Assembly: GCA_024305405.1 (NCBI GenBank) | Contig: JAKNDB010000068.1 | Span: 9,409,501 to 9,473,500, forward strand | Direction: 5' to 3' | Source of the DNA: Dirofilaria immitis | Taxonomy: Eukaryota; Nematoda; Chromadorea; Rhabditida; Onchocercidae | DNA length: 64,000 nt | In this document: positions 1 through 13,950 of the stretch, piece after piece | How the letters are laid out: every line of letters begins with the position of its first letter | How positions within the stretch are numbered: position 1 is the stretch's first letter | Notes under the pieces: model-generated | Databases searched by the model: none | What the model saw: the letters and a program-made list of their open reading frames with translations, nothing else | What the model was told of the DNA's origin: nothing | Made by a program: the position numbers and the translations under genes

Positions 1-1139
1 TTTGATAAGGTTCAGTAGTGAAAATTTTTCAACAGAAAAACATTGAGCAAACAGTAATGCTAGGATAATAAAACCATAAAGAAAAAAACACAAACATAAT
101 CAACTAAAATTCGTTTTATAATCGAATTTTACCACAGTTCTAATGCATCTGACACAGTGCAATACACATCATTATTATTTTAGGATTCGATGTTGCAAGT
201 TTTGACAGCATTTCTTGTTTGAAAAATAAAAATAAAAGATTTTTCGTGAATAAAAATAACAATATGACCTGAACAAAACTTGCAGAGCCTGAAAAGTTGA
301 GAAAATTATTGAGATTGGAAGAAATATATCATTATTTCATAAATGCTGATTGAAGCAAAAAGGCAAAACAAGAATTTTTTCATTAAATACTTGACAGTGC
401 TGACATTTGAGATGCAAAAAACAAGTGGAAAAGGGCGAAGTATCGTAATTACAATAAGTTCGAATCAAATAAATAATTTGAATTATTTAGAATTTTTCTA
501 GAATATTTTAAACTTCGTAACAGAACAAAAATTAAGAAATTATAAGACAAATATTCACAAAGCAAGAAACAAATTTGGGAGCATGTCATGTGAAATAACA
601 AGTGTGAAAGATGGTGAGATCAAATTTCTGAAACAAAACGAAAAGGAGAGATTCCAATTAAAAACAACCAAACGCATCGAGAGGCTCATCAAAATATGAA
701 CGAAAAACAAAGTACAAGTAATGAAGTAGAGATCACCTTCAACTAAAACTCCTGAAATAAAATAAAAAAATACACATAGAAAACAATTACTGAACTTATG
801 ATTAATAAATTGTCAAAGAAACAAGAAAAATTGATCCTTGAAAAAACAAACTGACGGCAATTAGAAAAGAATTACGTTTGCTAGCCCAAATCTGAATCCA
901 AACAAACAAAGCTAGACTAATGCATTATCAAACTGCTCGTCGAGTTTTCAGTATTCCCGTCATCATTTACGTATTTTGTGAATGAATTAAGATGGTAAAT
1001 AAGAAACACATATCGGATGATCCAGAAATTTCTGGCAGTAGTAAACTACGAGAGAAAATTTTCGACAGTTCCAATGATATAAATTAAGAAATTGAATAGC
1101 AAAAATATCGTTTTCAAATAAAAATTCTATGCTCAAAAT
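1..1139. other. Non-coding flank downstream of the CUX gene
   Basis: AT-rich sequence beyond the stop codon of the minus-strand CUX gene. Stop codons are frequent in all frames. I see no exon, RNA gene or repeat here; it probably holds the 3' UTR of the CUX gene and intergenic DNA. Confidence 0.5.
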
Positions 1140-4100
1140 TTACAACTGCTTAGCAGCATTGAGTTTCTGAATCCGTTCAATTGCTTTATCAAGAGAACTA
1201 TTCTTGGTAATAGTGCTTCTAGTCAAATTGCTGCTGCTTGTTGATGACACCATTGTTGGTGAAAAGTGATAAGGTTTCGATTCCAGTTTCATTAATTCCG
1301 CAAGATCCTACAATTGCAGATATTTGCAAATAAATTACCATCAGTACGGTGAGGGTCATATTCACAAAACGGAATGTTTACTTCCTGATCTCTAAAATTA
1401 CTAAAGCAAGCAGTTTAGGAATGGATTTTCTCGACCTTTTCAAATTAAGGCTAACAATTGTACTCAAGAGAAAAAAAATTAACATGATTTTCAAATCCTA
1501 TATATCTTTTGAAATTGGCATATGATAAAGTTTTCATTAATTTTCTCAATGCACTGAGTAAAAGTTCAGTCCTAAACAAGAAAAGTTTTCTTGCTCTAGA
1601 AAATAAATTTATATAATAACTTCACTTTCCAAATTATTTACGGTTACGAAAATATAACATTGATACAGCGAAGTGACTGTTGATATAACTACAATAAAGT
1701 AACACGAATTATATTAAACGTTAGTCTTCCTGTATCTCTCTTGAACAAAAAATGGTAAATGCTAAAAATTTCAATAAAAACAAGAATTAAATTAACCTGT
1801 TTCCATCGATCACTGCTATTTTTTCCATTTGCTGAATTTCTTTTCTGACCGTTTTCTCCATTTGGAAGATTTTCAGCTTTCAAACTTGCCTATAACTTTG
1901 AAATAAAAGAAAATGCAGCCATACATTTACAATCTTCATTTAACTGTTAAAAGAAAAAATATAACCTTTTGTCGAGTTCGGTAATTATGGAACCAATTGC
2001 TCACAGTTCTGGTACTTAAAGAAAGAGTTTGCGAGAGTTGTTCAATTGTTCGTTGGTTAGGATGCTGATCGCGTTCAAAAACATGCTTCAGCGCTTCTTT
2101 TTGCTGATCCGTAATAACTGTTCTCTGCAACGGAACAAAAGGAATTTTAATTTATTTTATCGGCAGTTCGACAATTATGGAAACAATTGTTTTAGAAATT
2201 CAAAAACCAATTTTTAAACATAGCTAAATTGTTAACGATGAATCTCAATCAATCGATCCTCCACGCTAGATATGCTAATTCTTCCATAGAAAATCCAAAA
2301 ATCAAAAATGAAGTTAAAAACCTGTGCTTTCTTTGGTAACTCGCCAACAACAGTTGTGTTTAAAGACGCTTTTCTTTTATGCGGCGACAGAGTTTTTGTC
2401 AAAGCACCTGTAGAAGCCAACGTATGCACCATACTTGAAAAGGTTGTAGTAAAGGATGAAGATAAAAGTGAAGTGAAGTAGATATCTCCTCTATTCTTCT
2501 ATTTCCATCCAGTTCAATAAGCCATTCGTTCATCTTGCGGTACAAATCACGAGCACGTGGGGATAACTGTTCCCAAGTTTTTGGTTTAGCCAAAAGCTCT
2601 GATACACCCCTGGGCTTACCCCAATACAACATCGCCAAACGTCTATAAAAAGGATAAGTTAAAGGCAGAAGCGAGGAAAATATGACTAAGATAAAAAACA
2701 TTTCCATAAAGAGATAAAGTGAGATAAGAAAATAGTGATATATGATTTTTACAACAGTAAATATTCTTTCAATCTTTCAATTTTGATAGATTTCCATGAG
2801 ATGATTTTGAAACAGTATTAAAAGAATTTAAAAATAAAAATAATGATAAAATAACAACAAAGAAAAAAATTTTTTCGTTTTAACTCAAAATACTGCTTAC
2901 TTAATGTATTATTTTAATACACTATTCGAAGTCAATAGATACTCTCATAATGTCTACATGAAGTTTAAAAACGAACTTTCTGCGAAATACCATTGCTGTG
3001 CAATCGATCCTTCACTAGCCGCGCAATCTCACTTGTATCAGCCATTAACGGTTCTTTTTCACATTCCGCAGCATTTTTTTGTCATTATTGTCTATGATTG
3101 ACATTTTCTTGCTTTCGCGTGCTTTTTCATCATGAGACTTCATAGTCTAAGCGGAATAAAAGTCAGCAAAGATAAAATTCCTTGATATTTCAAGGTCGAT
3201 TCATAATCTGACAAAAATCTCAGCTCACTGAGAATTTTTTTCATCCTAGAACTATAAATTGAGAACTGTGCAGAGAAGTTGCTATTAAAAGAACTCCATT
3301 TCAGTCAAGTTAATATGTCAATATATAACTGTATGAATCGAGTTAGAAATCGCGTTATTAATTCAAAATTAGATTTTTAATGTTTAGGTAATTTAAAAAA
3401 ATGTGATTTTACGCATAAATCTTGATTAGTAGTTGATGTGTAATGAAAACTAACCGCATGATCAATTTCTTCAATTAAAGAAAAATTCCGAATGTTTAGC
3501 AATCCGCCAGTCGAATTTTGTTTTGCATCACTGTTTGTTTCGTCCCTAGACATTACTTCCAGAGACTGAATTGAATCGAATTTTCCACTGAGTTCTAGAA
3601 AAAATTTTTTTATATCAATTAAAATATACTAAACTAATTAAATAACTGATAAGTAATATAAACAAACTATATAATCTAATATTTGCAAACCACATGGATT
3701 TTTATTTCTTGAAATAAAACAATAGGCCAACTACCTGCTTCAGGTTTACAAACCAGTGATTGGGCTTCATTCAAGAAAAGTTGCATGCGTACAAATGGTT
3801 CCCTTCCTTTCTGTGTCAGCATAGCCCATGGTTTAGGCCTTGCTAAAAGATCTGAAACAGATCCTTGCGAAAGACCAAGTACATGTTCGCCAAACTGACG
3901 TTGAGATATCGAATTTAAGCAGAGGAAATCTTTGATCTGTAAGTGAAGATATCACTAATACAATAACTCCGAACCATGAATTTCAATAAAAATATTCAAC
4001 TTACCATGAAAGTAAAATAATCAAACAATACTAAAAATTACTTGTCTTACGATATCTTCAGTATCCAGTACTGGATAACGTTCAAGTTCCTCTTGCGTTA

Positions 4101-7100
4101 TGGATGCCATTCCACTACGACATTTCAAGGCAAATAAAGCCTGAACAGAATTTACAGCAAAATTTGACTGTGGCGGTGAATTTGTATCTCTTGTTGATCC
4201 ACAACGAGATGATGATGATGATAATGAAGTTGATCTGTTCGGCATTTCCATTGTTACAAACTATGGAAAATTATAATAGAAATATTTTGATTGATAAATT
4301 TTGTGGAATCTTTTTAATGAGTTGAAAAATTAAGATGATTTACCCACTGAAAACCCCCAAAATAATGAAACCTGACAAAAATATGGGTAAATTTTCTTTT
4401 TAATTTCCATTTCATCTCTATTCAGTGCCCCATTTCATCTCTGTTAGAATAATCAAGGTTTTACACAACAAATTATACAATTATGGCAGCTGAAAAATTG
4501 CAGAGAATATTAGAAAAACACAAAACAAGATAGTTTACCTTTTCATCCTTACTTCTCACACTTAAAGGCCGTGAACCAATTGCCTGTTCTAGGTGAGACT
4601 CCTGAAATCCGGAAATCCTATTTCCGAAAAATTTATATTGAAAAACATGGACTGTATCAACATTCCATTACTAAGCTAGAGATAACTTGTGAATCTGATT
4701 ACTGAAACATGAAATATCATGGGATAAAACTAAGAAAATTTACTTGCTCCCTCAACAATGCCAATTCACGTTTGTATATTTTCATAATTTTTTCCTTCGG
4801 TATGTCATCATGTCGCCAACGACTTGTACGCTGTACAACTGAATTAGCGCCACTACCACTAACTGAAGCTGATAACCTGTCCCGTTGTTTCAACTAAAAA
4901 TACAAACGATGAGTCGATGATATGATTAACGCTATCTCCAAATTTTTTCATTCTCTAAGTTTCATAATTTCAAACTTTTAAACCGACAGGTTTCACTCAT
5001 CGAAATGAAACTTTTATAAATTAAAAATTGAATGAGCTTACATCTCCTGGAATAAATCTTGAAGATTGTTTTTGTACAAATAAATCTAATGCATCATCTG
5101 CGTTATATCTGGATACAGCAGCTAATGAAACAGCTTGTTGATCCCATAAAATTTCACGTGATGGCACTTCAATCTCGATTAATCCTGACACATTTATAAT
5201 AAAAAACAAATTCGTTCAATAAATCCAAAAGGCATAAATTGAAAGTGATGGAATCAAAAAAAAGCACAAAAAAAATTGTGTCACATAAATATAAATCTTT
5301 TATCTGAAATAAATAGAAGAAATCCTAACCCACTGGCTGAGTTCGACGGGGTGAAATATTACACAGTAGCTCAATAGCTTTAGGATCCGAAACCCAACCA
5401 TACATGCGTCGAAATGCTTCGCGCCCTTTATCGGTTAATTTATTCCAATGTCTTGGCTTTGACAATAATTCACTGAGTGAGCCCTGTGACTACAAAAAAC
5501 GATGTTGAATGCAAATATTCAACAAAACTTACAATTCCAAAAAATAAAGACTAACAACTGAATTTTTCGAAAAACTAAAACAAATATATAAAGACTTCAT
5601 TAATTCAATCTTATAAATTTTATGAAATATTTAATAGCAACATCAACAAGATTGCACTTTTACCCCTTTTTCTTTTTTTTTCATATTATTTTTCTTTAAA
5701 ATTAAGAAAAACTAGAGAGATAAAAGAAAAAGATGAACTTTATGGATTGCTTTTTCTTCTTTTTCTCTTCCTCAGTAAATTATATACAAATTCAATGGTA
5801 CATCAAATATGATTATTCTAACACGATTTTAGTACCGTAATATTAAAGTTCAACATTTAAAAACAGAAATTTACTTAGAGAGTCGAAAAAAATCAGAGAA
5901 TCAAATACCTTGACTACCTGGTTCATGACGTACTTCGCAAATAACCGTTGTCCAATATTGTGAGTAACCATTAAATGTTTGCACTGTTTTGCAATTTCCG
6001 TCGTATTCAAAGCTTTTGAACCTAATTCCCGGATATTTCTGGTAACAATATCCTGCAGAAAACTTATTCCACTTGAAAAAATTAATCATACCCTATTATT
6101 AATGTAATATCTTTAATATAACTTTAGATCCAGCTTACCTAACTACTTGAAAAAAAAGGCAAAGTAATCATGGAAACTTTCTTCCTTTCTTGGCAGGTAG
6201 AAAATGAATTTCATTTACGTGTCTATTGGTCAATACCTGAATGTCATTTAAGAAATTTAAATTATTAAGCATTAATTTTGTCAATGCAAATATTGCACGC
6301 TGTATTACAGTAATAATTTTAATACATCTTCAGTTGTAACTGAAATTTACTTATGAATCTTAACTTGTACTAACGACGTCAGCATTGATTAAAATTAGGA
6401 AAAAAATCAAACCTGCAATTCATTATAAGTCCTAAGTTCGGCAGGTGTCCGAGGTAATTCATGTAAACTGGACGTACTAGCTGGATAATAATTTTCTAGT
6501 TTCGGAGTATCATGAGAAGAACTGGCGGAGCACTAAATTTTATAAGGCAAATTGTAATAGATGATTTTTCTTTTCCTTAATCTTCTATTCCGAAACGGCA
6601 AAACTTAATGGACCATATAGAGTTTTTAAACAATGGATGAGACGGCGTATCCAAAAATTCCAATTGTCACGAAACGATTTACATTGAAAGTTGAAAATTG
6701 CTATTTACCATAAACAAATTAAGAAGATTCGTGGCACGATGGGGATCACCTTCTAAATCCAAATCATCATTGGTTCCCATCAGTTTTTGCCCGCTCTAAA
6801 ATAAATAATCATGCTTCGAAAATCATTTATTATTTTGAATTGGACAAGCAGCATAAAGTATTCTGTTCCTAGAAATGAGAGGTGAAGCAATCATTCCTAT
6901 GCAAATATTATAGATGGAATACCCCACTGGAACATGAATCCGAAAACACCTTTAGCTGTGGGAATCAGAAACCATACCTTATTCGAGAATAAATCAGCGA
7001 GTGTATTACTATTGAAATTGGCGTCAACCAGGCCGAAAACATCTGACAACTCATTTCCATCAATCGTTTCTTCTAAAATGCTGCGATTGCCACCTACAAA

Positions 7101-10100
7101 GATTAGACGTTTTCGCTGTACTCCATTACGCAAGAAACAGAAAAATCAACAAAATTTAGAAATAATTCATATGAAATAAATATGAAGCAAAAAATATTTA
7201 ATGCTAAGAGGAAAAAGAGCAATTAAGAGCAGTAGTCAAATTTCATTTATAATTTCATTAATTATATACATATCTTTTAGTATGCGTTAAGCAGTTCAAT
7301 TGTTCAAAATGTTTTTTTTTTTTATAAGGCCACGCAATAAACTCTACTTTTTCTTTTTATGGGAATCCACTATCTTATTTTATTTTTATGACGCTACGAT
7401 CGCATTGTGAGCTCTTTATATTGTAAAATTTCTTTTAGCATTGTTTTATGAAAACATGCGAAATCTTTCGCAAAGTCATAATACAAATATGCGGCAAAAA
7501 GTTATATACACATAGTGCAAAGAACACTACTTTTGCAAGTAAAAAAATGGAAATACATTACAATACAAACATGCAATATTTAACTGCTAATAAAGCCAGA
7601 AAGACTTGAATTCTACTAAAAATTATTTGAATTGTTAATCTCTATTTTTTAAAGAATAATTTATTTTTGCAAATAATTTTCAAGTACTTATCTTTTCTAT
7701 TTCTCCTAGCATCACTGTTTTTACTTTTTCTGTTTCAATCAAAGCTCGTTTCTGGACCTTTCCTAGATCTCTGTTAATTAATATACTGCTGGTGTCTCTC
7801 TTTTCCGATATATTTCGTGCCAATGTCCAACCAGTAAACAAAATCTAAATATGCATCTATCTATTCCATCCCGAATATATTTGACTCGTACATTCACATT
7901 CAGAACTACAGCAAGCAAACCTTCGAGTTTTTGATTGCGCATCCGCAACTCCACATTTTCATCCTGTAATTTGCGATTTTTTCCAACTAGCAGTTCATCG
8001 AGTGCCTTCGAACGACTACTTAACTGCACCTCTGCTGTTGCTGTTGCAGTAGCAGTAACACCGTTGCTCATAAAATCTATTCCTTCAGCATTTTCTTCGC
8101 CAGATTCAATGTTACGTAGAATTCTAAACGGTAAAATAATCCGAAGAAAATTTTATGATAAAATCGTCTAAGTTTCAAATTATCTAATAGTTGATAAGTT
8201 ACTTCCTAATGTTTTGAATTGTGTCTTCACATAACTTACATGCTATAGTTATAAATTATATTCACTGTTCAGTTTCTTTTTCATTTTAACCCCCAGTTTA
8301 GCTTTCCGAAATAATGCAAACCTCAAATCCTTTTTATTATCTTCATAATTAGATTGAGCCTCCAACTGCGCTCGAAGTTGTGCTACAATTTCCACATGGC
8401 GTTCCAATTCTTGAGTCAACTCATCGATACGTTTGTTTGATTCTGTCTTTAAATGGATAAGTTTGAAGTTCAGTTTCTTGTTTTCTTCCAACAGTTTATA
8501 AATCTGCAATGTATGCTGTTAACAAAATGCCTAGAAGAAAGATAACTATCTCAGGCAAAACAGAATTTCTAAATAAGAATAACCTGACTGTCTTTTGAAT
8601 GAATTAGTGAAGTGTCTCTAAGTGCTCCTTCATTTGAACTCGAACTAACATGGTTTATACGCTCTAATTCACTTTGTAAACGCTGCACTTTCTTCTCCGC
8701 TTCTACCTGGACACATCATTAAATAATTTTTGAAAAAGAAGTAGCAATAAAGAGTTTCATGATTACAGAACAAAGGAACGTATTTTTTCTCTAACTGCAT
8801 CTAATTTAACGAAATGACAGAATGGCTTTACGCAATTATCAAATAATGTAAATACATAAAGGGATACGCAAGCTATACTAACAGCTCTCTGTAAGGCGTT
8901 CTCAAGATCATTTGCAACAATTTCCAATTTTTCGTCATTTACAGCTTCTTTCTTTATCAGTTGCAACCTTTTGTCTTCAAGCAGTTCGGTTGGCGTCTTT
9001 ATTTGCCAACTATAAATATTCATACGGAACACATGCTATTGACGAAGATAATGCAGAAAATTTTTGAGATCATCACAACATCAACTTTCAATTATTAGAG
9101 AGTACAGATTTTTAAAGGAGAAATTATATTGACAAAATATTCTGGAAAATACAAAACATTTTGTAATATTTGGAGAAACTATACCGTTAAATCTGCGACG
9201 GCATCTGAAAGTACATTATTTTCGGCAGTAAAGTGATCTCGTTTTTGAGTAACTTCTTTTCAAATGCTTCGAGTTCGACGTGCAATTCTTTTTCTTTATC
9301 ATTTATTGCAGCCTGTACTGGTATGTATTAGACTTCAAGTAAGCCTTATTTTCATGCTAAATAAGAAACAATACTACCATATACCTATCCAGTCAAAAGA
9401 AGGTAAAATATAAAATGAATCGAAGACGATCAAAATTCAGTAACATCAAAAACACACATTGGTCAAAAATTTAATATCTTCAATAATACAAACCTGGATG
9501 TTGCTATTTGTTTTAGTTTCCATTTCTTTCTTCCGTTCTTTGAGTTGTCGAATGGTTAACTCTGAAGATAAGTTTTAATCCGAAATTTAAAATTACATAC
9601 CAAGAAATTAAGAAGATCACGTATATTGTCAAACGCTGATGCAAAATCATAATTCAAAAGGAACTCCCATACTAAACCTATCAAAGTTCATTTACTTAAG
9701 GATCTTGCATATATACGACTAGAAACTAACCAAGAATTCTTCTAACAGATATCGGAAAGAAGAATTTTGATGCTGGAAATTAAAATATTTTACATTTTTG
9801 TATCTGTTGCTTGACTACAGAAAATGTAAAACATCAATACTGTCTGTATTCAGCTTATTGTTATCGATGTTACTGAAACGTTAATCTATGCCAAGAATCA
9901 TTCATCTAAAATAGATTATTATCTGCACATAATCTCTATTTAGAATCAACTAGTCTCCCACTTAAAAATAGTCAATCACATTACATTCACTTTTTTCTTC
10001 GAAATCTATCAAACAGATCAAAACAAGTCAACTTTATTTTGAATGTTTTAAAATTTGAAAAATACAATGGGGGTTTAATAAGTATATACCCTGATTTCGC

Positions 10101-13100
10101 AAATCACCACATTCTTCTTGTAACTCATTTAATTGTTTAGTCAGATTCCTAACTTGCTCATCAGCAGAACGTAACCGTACTACCTCCCTTAGCAGTGTTG
10201 AAAGCTGTTCCAAATATGGAGAAGGATCTGTAAAAATATATCAAATATTGCAATCACCAGGTACGCGCAAAAAAATAAATTACGAAAAATTTTAGTTAAA
10301 ACCATTGAAGAACTTGATAAATTGGGAAAAAAGGCAGAGTAGAATCAAAAAAGACTAAAAGAAAAGAAAATTCAAAGAGAGACAAGACGACAAACCATTG
10401 GTCTCATGACGACAATTTAGAATTAATCAATAAGCAACTTGGATCACAGCTCGAATAAGGCTGCAAGATGATTGTAAGTAGTATAAGAGTGATGATGAGC
10501 ACGCAAACGCAAGCTTGTGTCTCAAGAATTCGATTGTCGATATGACGATTGCCAAGGACAGAAATCCTATCGACTAAGCGCTGCTCAGTGACTAACTAGA
10601 TGACTGGATGTAAAAAATCGAATCCAAAAATAAACGATTTACAAAGGATAAATAAAAGAATGGAGCGATTGATAGTCGATTAAATATGATGCGAGTGCAA
10701 TGGACGGAAGGATGGATGGAACGCTTCAAGAGCAAATAATCGATGCGATTGCGCGAGCTTCCGCAAAGCTAAGCTAGACAGCCTTGTAAAAGCAACTTAC
10801 TGCTTACTGGGGCAATGATCACGCTTGCTCAAACTCAGCTCAGCTATACCTCTTCCGACTAGAAGATACTAATATATGTTGAGCAACAATTTACAGCTCC
10901 TAAATTCCTTCAATATCAATCCTTGCTTTGCTTGTTCAATTTAAGATGACCTCAATCACATTTGATGACGAAATGATTCTTCGAAAAGTTGCATACCCAA
11001 AAATAAATACAAATAGTAATTGTAATGCAACAAGAGAGACTTCCCACAATATTCACACAATAATATCCTTAAACACTATGCATCTGCAATAATATGATTA
11101 CGCTCAATATTTGAAAAATGTTTAAAATAAAAAAGACTTCGAAGACTGAATGACGTATTAATTAACCGTTCGCATCTTGAACCTATCAAACATTAACAAA
11201 TTCGAATACACATAGAATATATATAGATGGTAAAATAAGAAAAAAAATCGAATAACTAATTTCGTTTAATAAAATTTCTTTTACCACAAACAGAAGTGAA
11301 TGTCCGGCAAACAAAGATTAAACCACTTTCTGCTGCTTTTGCTCTTTCTATAGCACGATCATACTCTTTCTGGAATGCTTTAATCAACGATGAAACAGCT
11401 TTGCGAGACTGCTGAAAAAGAAAATTTTAGATACAGAAAGACATAAGATATCCAGCTATAATTTTGAGCTTTTCGTTTCTTGAGATTTCGATTAATTTCA
11501 GATATCTCGATCAATATAATCATGAGGCGGAATAAGCAAAAATTTTCAATTTCTCCATTTCAATAAGAATATATAGATCATTGCACTTCTAAAACGTGTA
11601 TAACAGCTAGGAATGGGTGAACAATTGATTTTTCATCCATTTTTTTTAAATCATACTCTACATGAATTAGATCTTGTAGGATTTTCCTCAAATGATATAA
11701 TACTACTGCAAATATTCATATAATAAAAGAACAACATTTGTTCAATTTTTGTTCTTAGTATCATATTATGCAGTAATTTTGTATGATTCATATGCCTTTT
11801 GTTACTTGATGGTAGCATCTTTGACTGAATGTCGTCAGTTACATATAATTACATATTTCATATCATATTAAAATATGAAACGCTAACTTCTCAAATTATA
11901 TTACTGTTTAGCAAACAATGGATACCATTTATTATTGATAACTATCACCGGCTAGCACGATTATCGTGATATCAAAAATTCAATGTTTCAACTGATACGC
12001 ATGATGAGTGACAACAGACAAATAAGAAAGTATCGACTTTTCAAAAAAATATGAGCGAGGAAAAAACATAATCCTCTACGTCAATCGTTACCAATAATCG
12101 AGGATTATGACTACTTTGATGATAATTAAAATGAAACAAAAGTACAGGAAAATTCCATTGCTTACATAAGCTGTAAAGTCGTGCATAAAACTATAAGAAA
12201 CTGGTTACTTACCTTATCAGCATATCCATAATAATTTCTACTTTCAGCAATTAATTGTTGACGAGCCGCTCTACACCGATTCTCTCTTACACCAACTGCT
12301 TGTACTTCTTCGTTTAAATTCTTCTGCAAAATTCGCTAAAAAAAGGAAGGTTTATAAAAGGCAGGAAAAGACAATAATTCGATTAATGGTGTCCTCCCGA
12401 GAAAGCGAGAATGAACTTGGATCGCGTTAGACAAAAAAGATCCAATAATAAATATAAAACTGCATTTTCTTTTTTTTCATTGATAAGAAGATTACAAACG
12501 TTGATTTCATCATAAAATATATATCTACAAAATCACCAGAATATATATTAATAATGATAAACAATAGTACTCATTCAATCTCCTTGCAAATTTAATTTGA
12601 AACTTTTGTCCAATCATTAGATTCTTTGTGTATGTAATAAATTCAAATGTAACTTTATAAAGATTTGAATTGCTTGATACAATTATGTAAAATATTGCCA
12701 TCATTTAATAGTTCAAAAGGTTAAAAAGAGAAAAGAGGATAAATGTAGAGATCAGTAACTAAGTCTACGGAACCAAACGGCAGAACAAGCTGGCGGTTTG
12801 AGCCAAGTGTAGTTATGATGCATTTACTTAGTCCGTTAGTTAATAATCATTTCAGTAAGTATGGTTTCGAGTCTCATCGAAAATCGATCTGCCAAATGGG
12901 CTCTCCATTCCCGGCAACAGCGACATGATTTGATTCTACGACAAAATAACATTCTTTCCTATTCACCACTCACATTCAGACTTCGCATTTCGAACTCCAT
13001 GTTGACCATCGACTGAACTGAATCTCTTCAAGCACACATATATAAATAGACATTCACATACATACATACATTATGTACATACATACACGAACATCAGCAA

Positions 13101-13932
13101 ACAAATCAATCAACAAATCAATTTGCTGATATTGATTTATCTGACATGAGCTCAACAATTTTACGGCCCACTGATAGGCTATACCCCAGAGATTATTTCG
13201 ATATGGGAAGAGCTCATGCGTGTCCAATAATGAATGCATACGCCTTGGATGAAATTTTTTCCAATTTTACTAAATAAGCAAGAAAGACGGGAATGCGCCA
13301 AAGATTGTAACAAATGTTCCTTATGATACAAACTTTTCGATACTGCTGAGATGAAAAATGTGAAATGCGGAATTATCCATATTTTATATCTGATATAACT
13401 TAAATTTCGTACAACAGGCTAACTCATGAGTTTTTTACAAAATGGGCTTTGGAACTATGCCCTCATAATACAAACATGAAGTTTGCGTGAACTTTATAAA
13501 AATTTGCAAGTTATTAAGTTAGTAGGCAACAAAAATTTTGAAAATGGTTTGTATTCCTCCATTTGATCGTAGGGATTATTTAAACTGGCTGCATTTTGTT
13601 TATTTGTACTCGTACCTTCTCGTATTTGGAGTTGCAGCGGATTTGATGAATGAAAGCATGAATGCAATCGAAATTGAAAAGATAAATAAGCATATAATGT
13701 TGAAGAGTTTTTTTTAACACTTCGACATTTCCTTGGCTTGCCATTCGGTATGAGCAAAGTGCATGACAAAGATTGACCAAAATGAAAGGATAAAAAGCTG
13801 AAATATTATTTCAACTTGCTCAGCTGCAATTTCGCGTAAGCAGCACTGTACCTGCAAGTTTTCGAAATCGATCTGTGACCATCTCTGCGTTACCCTTTCC
13901 ACTTCCTGCACGTTTTGTGGATCTATTGCCAT
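1140..13932 (-). CDS. ceh-44: CUX/CASP-type CUT homeobox protein (multi-exon)
   Basis: Ortholog of CUX1/CASP; in C. elegans the matching gene is ceh-44. N-terminal exons encode the CASP-like coiled coil: 13852-13932 (start, QIDFENLQ), 12213-12323, 11285-11411, 10090-10227, about 9490-9565, 9190-9316, 8884-8990, 8583-8710, 8300-8505 and 7920-8130 ([13 protein letters not shown] resembles CUX1 LLLEKNRSLQSEN). Then come linkers and three CUT domains: CUT1 at about 5935-6054 plus 5330-5490 ([24 protein letters not shown]), CUT2 at 4036-4250 plus 3736-3943 ([18 protein letters not shown]), and CUT3 at about 2996-3075 plus 2500-2642. The homeodomain is 1966-2124 ([11 protein letters not shown]), and the last exon is 1140-1307. 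Family members are sequence-specific nuclear transcription factors; the CASP splice form is a Golgi membrane coiled-coil protein. No CASP transmembrane C-terminus was seen, so only the CUX form is supported. The start lies 8 bases after a splice acceptor. Frame breaks occur near 9257 and inside CUT3 (see findings). Exon ends in the middle are approximate. Confidence 0.9.
10420..10880. other. GC-richer island inside a CUX intron
   Basis: This stretch of the intron between the exons at 10090-10227 and 11285-11411 is visibly richer in G and C than its surroundings (for example around 10735-10850). It has no long open frame. It could be an internal promoter or enhancer for a short CUX isoform, or an old repeat; nothing decides between these. 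Confidence 0.3.
13057..13087. repeat. CATA-type microsatellite in the first CUX intron
   Basis: Imperfect run of the unit cata/taca with one interruption. Simple sequence repeat with no evident function. Confidence 0.6.
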
Positions 13933-13940
13933 ATCACTTC

Positions 13941-13950
13941 CTAAAGAAAC
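13941..13950 (-). promoter_or_regulatory. Probable trans-splice acceptor of the CUX gene
   Basis: Read on the minus strand, TTTCTTTAG is followed after 8 bases by the start codon at 13932. A 3' acceptor this close to an ATG with no upstream exon is typical of spliced-leader addition in nematodes. The inference rests on position and sequence only. Confidence 0.5.

Noticed and set aside
12880..12950. Short minus-strand frame starting [12 protein letters not shown], as a possible alternative first exon of CUX
   Set aside because: It runs into a stop without a usable GT donor, so it cannot be spliced to the next exon.
13054..13239. 61-codon minus-strand frame inside the first CUX intron
   Set aside because: It reads somewhat protein-like in its first half but ends in a translated microsatellite, has no splice context tying it to CUX and no recognised domain.
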